From assembly GCA_003427395.1 (NCBI GenBank), contig BFEA01000120.1:703587-728121 (forward strand): a stretch of 24,535 bases of DNA, in the 5' to 3' direction. Positions 19,601 through 24,535 of the stretch are shown here, piece by piece (positions within the stretch are counted from its first letter, which is position 1; each line of letters begins with the position of its first letter). This stretch comes from Chara braunii (lineage: Eukaryota > Streptophyta > Charophyceae > Charales > Characeae). The translations under genes were made by a program, and so were the position numbers. The notes below the pieces were generated by a model. That model made no database searches. It worked only from the letters and a program-made list of their open reading frames with translations, and had not been told where the DNA came from.

Positions 19601-20706
19601 TCTTGCAGGATCGATTCCCATCTGGACTGTTTAACCACTTGATGCTGTTCCCACTCCCCCAGTCTGGCCGTCCTCTCCTCTGCCCATACCAGTTCCGAGA
19701 TCGGATGTCCTCTCATTCTCTTTTCTGCCTCTTCCACCCTTGCTTCCAGCCTCCTTTCATCTCTGTTTCCCATGTACGCTGCAATAGATGAGAAGGTCTC
19801 AAACTTGGTGGAGATGATCCAAAGCCCTGCGTCCCACCAGTCCTCATACGAGTCAAAGACCTCCCTTGCCAGTCTCCATGCCCTCCACTGTTGGGTGTTC
19901 CAGTCTCTCCATCCATCATCCTCTAGGTTGACTGTATTCAGTCCAAAGTAGCCTGGGCCCCTAACCTCGGGGTGCCGTTCCAGACTTGCTTCTAGCGTTA
20001 CCGATTTATGGTCTGACATCCCTGAGTTGTAGGATTGGACTGCTACAGTCTGATGAGTGAAGCATCCGGAAGTCAGGAAGAAATCAAGCCTCCGCCTTGC
20101 TCCTGCTGTAGACGCCGAGCTTGAGAACCATGTAAAGTTTTGGGTTAGGGGATTAAGCTCCCTGAAGATGTCCGTCAGACCCCAGGCTTCTCTCCACAGA
20201 AGGAAGGATTCTGTGTCTTTTTCCAGGTTCTCTTCTGCTTCCGAGTCCAATCCTGGACTGCACACCAGGTTCCAATCTCCCCCTATTATCATATTGTCAG
20301 TGCTTGGTAGATAATAAGGGAGAGATTCGATAAATAACAGTCTGTCTTTTGGTTCGTCGGGTGCGTCGACTGTGGCTAGTACAGTCTCGATATTGTCAAT
20401 TAGGAGCTTTAGCCACACCCATCTGCCCTATAAGTCCGCATCATAATCAACGAGTTCCGCCTCTAGACTCTTTTTAACCAGGATAGTTGTCCCTCCCCTA
20501 GAGCCCCGTGTTGGGGCCCATAGTTGGGGACCATCCCACCAGTCCGCGAGTTGGGCAAGCTTTGCTTCTGATAACTTTGTCTCCTGTAGTAGCATTATGT
20601 CCACTCTTTTCACCTGGATCCACCTCTTCAACCTCTTACCCTTCTGCTTTCCCCCCGTATCCCCCAGTCCTTTCGCGTTCCATGTTCCTACTCTAATTCT
20701 CCCCAT
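16683..20706 (-). pseudogene. LINE ORF2: endonuclease / reverse transcriptase / zf-RVT-like, disrupted
   Basis: About 1340 codons from MGRIRVGTWNAKG; the ATG overlaps the ORF1 stop by 14 nt. The apurinic-type endonuclease keeps its expected catalytic residues: N10 (TWNAKG), E42 (LLQETK), D144/N146 (GGDWN), D208 (RRRLDFF) and S231-D232-H233. The reverse transcriptase shows NWRPISLLNVIYKILAKTLA, GAFVQGR, IDLEKAYDRV (Asp at 19073), GCPLAPLLF and the FADD catalytic box (18770-18759). The C-terminus has CDRC and HLWWDGP, resembling zf-RVT with the last Cys replaced by Gly; the 4162-4599 copy has WWDC. Lesions: TAG at 20430; a frame excursion about 19495-19440; a 10-bp tandem duplication 19161-19180 shifting frame; TAG at 18896 in R-stop-GCPLAP; two adjacent TAGs at 17213 and 17210; TAG 17051; TGA 17027; TGA 16889. 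The protein would have nicked target DNA and reverse-transcribed the LINE RNA; this copy cannot. Confidence 0.93.
19161..19180. repeat. 10-bp tandem duplication causing an ORF2 frameshift
   Basis: TCCTTGGACG occurs twice in direct succession. Removing one copy restores a continuous reading from GAFVQGR into SIFENIATAMEAL and the catalytic IDLEKAYDRV block, so the duplication is a clean secondary lesion in the polymerase region. Confidence 0.9.
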
Positions 20707-22841
20707 CGCTAGTGCTCGCCGTCGCGTTCTCGTCTTGGATCCGCCCTTGTTCCGCCTGTTCTGTGCCCTCTCTCTCCTGGGACGGGCTGGTACTCTGCGA
20801 GTTCTCTGCTAATACTTCGGGGATAAAACCCGATTCCAAATTTCGGTCCAATGGCATGTGTTCATTCAAGGCTCTGAGAAAAGCGGTTGGGATCCTTGGT
20901 TCTACTAACACACTATCGAGCTCGTCTCATGGTAAACCTAGCATCAGTCGAAGAGGGATACATGTTAGACCCACCGATGGCAGGCCCGCCCAGTGTTGCA
21001 TCGGGATTCTTGCATTAATCAGGGGGATGAAAAACTCGATCCGTTTTCCTGTGGGCGTGTCGACGGTTAGCTGGGCATGATATATCCTGGAAAATTCTAA
21101 AGCAAAAGCGGTCAGCGTAAATTTGCCTTACTCTGGAGTCAATCAACTCCAGAGTAGGGATACCACTGAGAGGTATAGATGGCAGAACGGTACCTCCTAG
21201 CCTATTCACCAGACCAAGGATGTATGGTTCCTGTCCTAGGAGCGTGCAAATTAACGGTAATAAAAATTTCTCTTCAAACTGGTGCTCTCCTACGTCTCTC
21301 GTGGATACTCCATTTGGATTCAGGTTTTCCCCACCGTTGCCGTCTTCTCCCCCCTCACTACGCAGTGCCCCGCTGAGCTCCTGTAAAGGAGTTGATGGCG
21401 GCCCAGGGATTATGATGGTCTGAGTCCGTCCGTCACCCGCGCCAACTACTCCCACCCGTCTTTCTGCCACTTCAGGAAGAGGCCGGAAGATCTCCTGAAG
21501 CGGTCTTAAGAATGCTGAATGTCCTCGTCCCTGCCCGTAGTAAGGTCCTGGTAGGCGATAGTGGTTCCCTCCTTGTAGGCCAGTAACAGCTGGGTTCGTC
21601 CACTGACCAAGTCTTCCATCGTCCCCTTGCGGCTGGAGCCACCTGTGAGAACCCATCATGGCTGCTAGGCCTGGGCTGGCGCCAGAAATTGACGCCCATG
21701 AACCCGCCCGGATGTAGACCAATCTCGCCTGTTTCGTTGAAGCAGGCTGGTATGTGTCTCTTACTCACTGCGACATAAAGTGTGGCATGCTTAGGATGTC
21801 TCCCGTCGGAACGACTGCTCGATCTCCCGGTCTGTTTGTCGGTTGAGCGGGTCTCCCTAGTCTTCTTTCTGCCGCTCCGCTGGATTCTCCTCTGCTTGGT
21901 GGGACGAAGTGTTGGTCCCTGGCTGCTGACCTGATTCCGTCAAACACCACCTCGCCTTGCTGTGGTCTTCGAGAGCGTCCTCCGAATACATCCTGGTCGC
22001 CTTACACTACTTCCTCGGGTCCTGGGCATCCGTCGGAGTCCGTGTGGAACCACCATTTACAGCGGGTGCACCACGACGTGTTCTTATTAACAAATTATGC
22101 ATTGTAGAGTTCCCCATCATCGAGCTTCATTGGAAGGATGGCCTCAAATTTTTCTTCGGCTTCTCTTGCAAGCTTGAACTTCAGGTTCATGAGCTTGGGT
22201 CTTGTGGCATCCGGCTCTGGGGGGTGTCGAGTGATAATCGGGCCCATCGCTTGTGTTACAAGATCTCGCAAATGGAACATGGCACGGAGCGGCACTCTCA
22301 GGGCAACGACCCAGAATTTTGTTTCGTCATCTTGTCTTCTCTGTTCCTCCAGTTCCGCCCTTGTCATCCATGCTTTAAATAGCATCTTATATTCTACTCC
22401 TCTAATTACCACCACGTCATCCGCCTTCGCCAGTAACCATTGTGCCACCTCTCTTGATCTCGCGACGTATGACATCACATTCGGCCCCTCACCGTGAACC
22501 CTTCCTCTCTTAAAACCTCTTGCAAACGTCTTCTTTCTTTGCCAACCATTCTCGTACGCCCGAATCAGGTCTTCCCTAGTTTTTATCAGTAAATCCCTCG
22601 CTTCCCCTTGAAAAATCACCGTCATAGTCCTCTCCTTGAGCCATGCCGTCGTTAATTTGTCTATTTGCGTGTTGACCTTGAAGATGCGGACGCCATTCTT
22701 GATAACGAACTCTCCGTGTCGTAGGTTTTCTGGGGAAACCCCGTCTTCATAGCATTTCGCTATTAGCGACCTGATCCGGTCCTCTTCTGACAGCGGAACC
22801 TCGTTTGCCTCTGGCTGTGCTTGGCGACTTTCCTGCTCCAT
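20693..22841 (-). pseudogene. LINE ORF1: gag-like RNA-binding protein with zinc knuckle, disrupted
   Basis: About 716 codons starting MEQESRQAQPEANEVPL; this is the first ATG after an in-frame stop. The first 248 residues are uninterrupted and charged, similar in general character to plant LINE ORF1 N-termini, where a DUF4283-type domain would be expected; that match is untested. A zinc knuckle, C-X2-C-X4-H-X5-C, lies at residues 258-272 (22070-22026), right after the first stop. The C-terminal part ends STSDGEN and its stop overlaps the ORF2 start. ORF1 proteins bind LINE RNA in a ribonucleoprotein with ORF2. Lesions: TAA at 22097, TAA at 22004, TGA at 21767, one frameshift at about 21125-21160 next to a perfect inverted repeat, and TGA at 20929. 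All pieces before the frameshift share one frame and all after it share another, so the reconstruction is consistent. Confidence 0.85.
21129..21156. repeat. Perfect 11-bp inverted repeat inside LINE ORF1
   Basis: TACTCTGGAGT (21129-21139) and ACTCCAGAGTA (21146-21156) are exact reverse complements around a 6-nt loop. It coincides with the point where ORF1 changes frame. A template-switch (quasipalindrome) mutation would explain both facts. Confidence 0.85.
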
Positions 22842-23209
22842 CTTTTGACCTGTCCTGCTGCTCCCCGATGTGTCACCGGAGTTGCTACTCTAGTCTCTCT
22901 CCTTGCTCTTAACCACCGTATTCGCGTCAGCGGCGGGCGCCTTTGTGAGTGGGGCACGCCCAAACAAAGCTCCAATTCATTCACGTGTACACGTAAAACG
23001 TCATTCGCTATGTCGCGACTGTCTGTAAGGCTGGTCCGTGTGATGCCTACCTCCCTTCCCTCGCGGGTTGGTTTCTCGGGTAATACCGAGCGAGGAGGCT
23101 ACACTGTTGCCAGAGCATCATGGCGGTGCGCTACGCGATGGACCAGAGCAGCGTTAAACTACTAGCGCTAACTTGGGCGCTCCGGGCGCCGACCGCCGCG
23201 CCCCCCCCC
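22842..23209 (-). other. LINE 5' UTR
   Basis: GC-rich leader between the G-run 5' end and the ORF1 ATG. In plant L1 elements this region carries the internal promoter; no specific promoter element was identified here. A short upstream frame starting at 22984 overlaps the start of ORF1 in another frame and is not regarded as a gene. Confidence 0.7.
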
Positions 23210-23222
23210 GTAACGATGGATT
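23210..23222 (+). repeat. LINE target-site duplication, right copy
   Basis: GTAACGATGGATT, identical to 16198-16210. It immediately follows the nine-C run that marks the 5' end of the minus-strand LINE. Confidence 0.92.
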
Positions 23223-23265
23223 CTGTGAGCACCAAGGAAAAAAAAGAGAAAGAAAAAGAAGTAAA

Positions 23266-23400
23266 AAGGGCATACTCACACGGGCAGTTTCCTTTTTTTT
23301 TGTTGTTGTTTTCAATGTATCTGACAGCAGTTATGGCTGGACCTGAATGAATCTGTCCACAATCATGTCCAGAGCTTAGTCAAACAAGAGAGGTGCCCTG
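23266..23400. repeat. MITE-like element, family H3, copy b
   Basis: The left terminus AAGGGCATACTCACA (23266-23280) is intact. The interior includes TGACAGCAGTTATGG, TGGACCTGAATGAATCTGTCCA (a small hairpin) and CATGTCCAGAGCTTAGT. The right terminus appears shortened to GGTGCCCTGAA. Confidence 0.6.
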
Positions 23401-23407
23401 AAAAACA

Positions 23408-23455
23408 ATGCAGCTAGAATTACCATGTGTTCTATTCGGGTCAAGAAGGCAGGGC
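23408..23455. repeat. Partial H2 arm
   Basis: GCAGCTAGAATTACC then GTGTTCTATTCGGGTCAAGA matches the right half of the H2 element at 1077-1180 (CAGCGATTATCACC, GTGTTCTATTCGGGTGAAGA). The left half is missing. Confidence 0.55.
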
Positions 23456-23523
23456 TGAATCCAATTATTTATGAGGGGGGTGGTCATCCACGACAGTCAG
23501 ATCAGAGCTCTCCCTGCTCCTCC

Positions 23524-23544
23524 TTTTTTTTTTTTTTTTTTTTT
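23524..23544. repeat. 21-T run
   Basis: Homopolymer run, possibly a minus-strand retroposon tail. No associated element body was identified. Confidence 0.7.
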
Positions 23545-23642
23545 GACATCGGTTGCTCCGATCTATTCTCGGGGAGCTGCACCTGCCGGAAACCGGGTCC
23601 ATCTCACCCTGCTCCTACTGGGGCCTAGGTCCCAATACCCTT

Positions 23643-23740
23643 TGACCCCGAATAGGATGTGCCGTCATTAGAGGTGTATTTGGGCCAACTTCCAGTCTAG
23701 GTACGGCAATAATATTTGTATGTTCTATTAGGAGGAATGC
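23643..23740. repeat. Foldback element, family H2, copy b
   Basis: The centre GTGTATTTGGGCCAAC, then CCAGTCTAGGTACGGC, aligns with H2 copy a. The outer arms (CCCCGAATAGGATG and TGTTCTATTAGG) still pair imperfectly, and an inner TGCCGT/ACGGCA stem is exact. Confidence 0.55.
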
Positions 23741-23954
23741 ATATCTTTTCGAGGGGGTTAGGGGGTTGGTCATTTTGGACCGTTCCGTTGGAGCTCCTCT
23801 GCTGCTACTAGGGACTAAGTGGCAATTGCGGCAGACACGAGTGGTTTCGAGCATCAGTCATTCAGGACCGTCCGATCTAAGAATCTACGGTTCCACCGAA
23901 GAAGTGATCCTGTAGATTTCGGGGCTGGGGGACACCAAGTGAGCAGCTGATGGA

Positions 23955-24026
23955 GTTCAATTCCAAGGGTGGCCTTTTAGCTGGAATTCAGAACTGTATA
24001 TTGCTATACTTAGCAGTATTACAGTT
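23955..24026. repeat. Two overlapping small hairpins
   Basis: The first runs from GTTCAATTCCA to TGGAATTCAGAAC (23955-23994). The second runs from AACTGTATATTGCT to AGCAGTATTACAGTT (23992-24026) and is nearly perfect. They sit directly before H3 copy c. Confidence 0.6.
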
Positions 24027-24027
24027 T

Positions 24028-24141
24028 ACTAGGGCTCCTCTAAATATCTGATCTGACTGCAATTCCGGCCAGACCTTGATGAATCTGGCCTCAATCACGT
24101 CCAGAGCTTAGTAGAAAAAGTCCTACTGTGAGTATGCCCTT
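24028..24141. repeat. MITE-like element, family H3, copy c
   Basis: The right terminus TGTGAGTATGCCCTT (24127-24141) is intact; the left terminus is decayed (AGGGCTCCTCTAAA). The interior TGACTGCAATTCC is followed by a perfect central hairpin, GGCCAGA/TCTGGCC, and CACGTCCAGAGCTTAGT. Confidence 0.6.
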
Positions 24142-24171
24142 GGTCTGTATATCAATACACCCTAAATTCTA

Positions 24172-24267
24172 TAAGGGGGCCTCTCATTGGGCACTTGGGA
24201 GGGCATTTGCATCTTGGCCGCCCTGTACCATGCAGCTGCCAACCCTCCCGAGAGAAAGGGCCCTTAA
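24172..24267. repeat. Imperfect foldback
   Basis: TAAGGGGGCCTCTC and CTTGGGAGGG on the left pair with CCCTCCCGAG and AGAAAGGGCCCTTA on the right. A GCA/TGC inner pair brackets a GC-rich loop. Confidence 0.55.
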
Positions 24268-24296
24268 GGCTGCAACCTTTGTTCCTTTTTTTTAAT

Positions 24297-24487
24297 GGGA
24301 AAACTACGCGGCTGTCAAGAAAACAGTTTGAAATGGCACTTCAGGATTTGGCCTGAAAATGTCGCATGTATACAAGCTAGCTTTCCGGTCTGGTACAGTC
24401 AAGAGGAGGGGTGTTATGTTCCCGGGAATTGGGGAATGCCTGAAGTGCAATTTCAAACTGCTTTTGTGACTGCCGCGCAGTTACCCC
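24297..24487. repeat. Foldback element, family H1, copy b
   Basis: Arms of about 50 bp (CTACGCGGCTGTCAAGAAAA then CAGTTTGAAATGGCACTTCAGG on the left) pair with the right side ending GCGCAGTTACCCC at 24487. The centre, ATGTATACAAGCTAGC then TACAGTCA and GAGG, matches the centre of the 2337-2448 element although the arms are unrelated. Confidence 0.65.
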
Positions 24488-24501
24488 TTTTTTTTAATTG
24501 A

Positions 24502-24503
<2 letters not shown>

Positions 24504-24535
<32 letters not shown>
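24504..24535. repeat. 32-T run at the window edge
   Basis: Homopolymer reaching the end of the window, preceded by a second, shorter T-run at 24488-24495. It may be the start of another minus-strand retroposon tail beyond the edge. Confidence 0.8.

Larger units (their letters stand above)
16211..23209 (-). mobile_element. Full-length L1-like LINE retrotransposon, degenerate
   Basis: The element is 6999 bp and lies on the minus strand. Order 5' to 3': a G-run start (C9 on the plus strand at 23201-23209), 5' UTR, ORF1 (22841-20693), ORF2 (20706-16683), a ~430-bp 3' UTR, and an A/T-rich tail containing AATAATAATAATTAAAAAAA in complement (about 16211-16245). A 13-bp perfect target-site duplication flanks it, so both ends are defined and it inserted as a full-length copy. 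Endonuclease, reverse transcriptase and a zinc-finger-like C-terminus in one long ORF2, plus an ORF1 with a zinc knuckle, fit the plant L1 clade. No RNase H domain was recognised. Multiple nonsense codons and frameshifts mean it cannot make its proteins. The intact duplication indicates it is not extremely old. Confidence 0.93.

Noticed and set aside
22763-22984. 73-codon frame overlapping the LINE ORF1 start
   Set aside because: Out of frame with ORF1 and without a domain; at most an upstream ORF in the leader.

Overview
The window looks like nuclear DNA from a plant, rich in transposable elements and with no host gene I can support. The evidence is an L1-type LINE with a zf-RVT-like C-terminus (typical of plant LINEs), many TIR-like foldbacks, an AT-rich centre with several old satellites, and no dense ORFs, operons or Shine-Dalgarno sites. 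I cannot name the species; a non-flowering land plant is only a guess.

Layout. (1) 1-5300 is a mosaic of retroposon ends, poly(A)/poly(T) runs, simple repeats and many foldback (inverted-repeat) modules. It includes a five-unit 16-bp tandem repeat carrying ABRE/G-box cores near the left edge and a decayed LINE 3' fragment on the minus strand (about 3386-4920). (2) 5300-16197 is AT-rich and gene-poor. It holds a ~60-bp repeat family at two places (about 6250-6680 and 14148-14325), a ~124-bp satellite at two places in opposite orientations (about 8870-9480 and 14650-15035), a (TA)28 tract, and an unusual array of ten hairpin-like units (9754-10519). (3) 16211-23209 is an essentially full-length L1-like LINE on the minus strand, bounded by a perfect 13-bp target-site duplication (16198-16210 and 23210-23222). 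Its ORF1 (zinc knuckle) and ORF2 (endonuclease, reverse transcriptase, zf-RVT-like end) are both recognisable and both broken. (4) 23223-24535 returns to foldback modules of the same families as the left flank.

The strongest candidate for something undescribed is the array at 9754-10519. A nearly invariant 19-nt segment (CATTCAACTTAGAAACAAA) recurs ten times at 60-103-bp spacing. In eight or nine of the ten copies the flanking bases are complementary to each other in the same register but differ in sequence from copy to copy. That is the pattern expected of a stem-loop with a conserved loop and a compensating stem. The foldback families on both window flanks show a related logic at larger scale: conserved centres inside inverted arms that differ between copies.

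All coordinates come from reading by eye. Percent identities, structure energies and database relationships were not computed.
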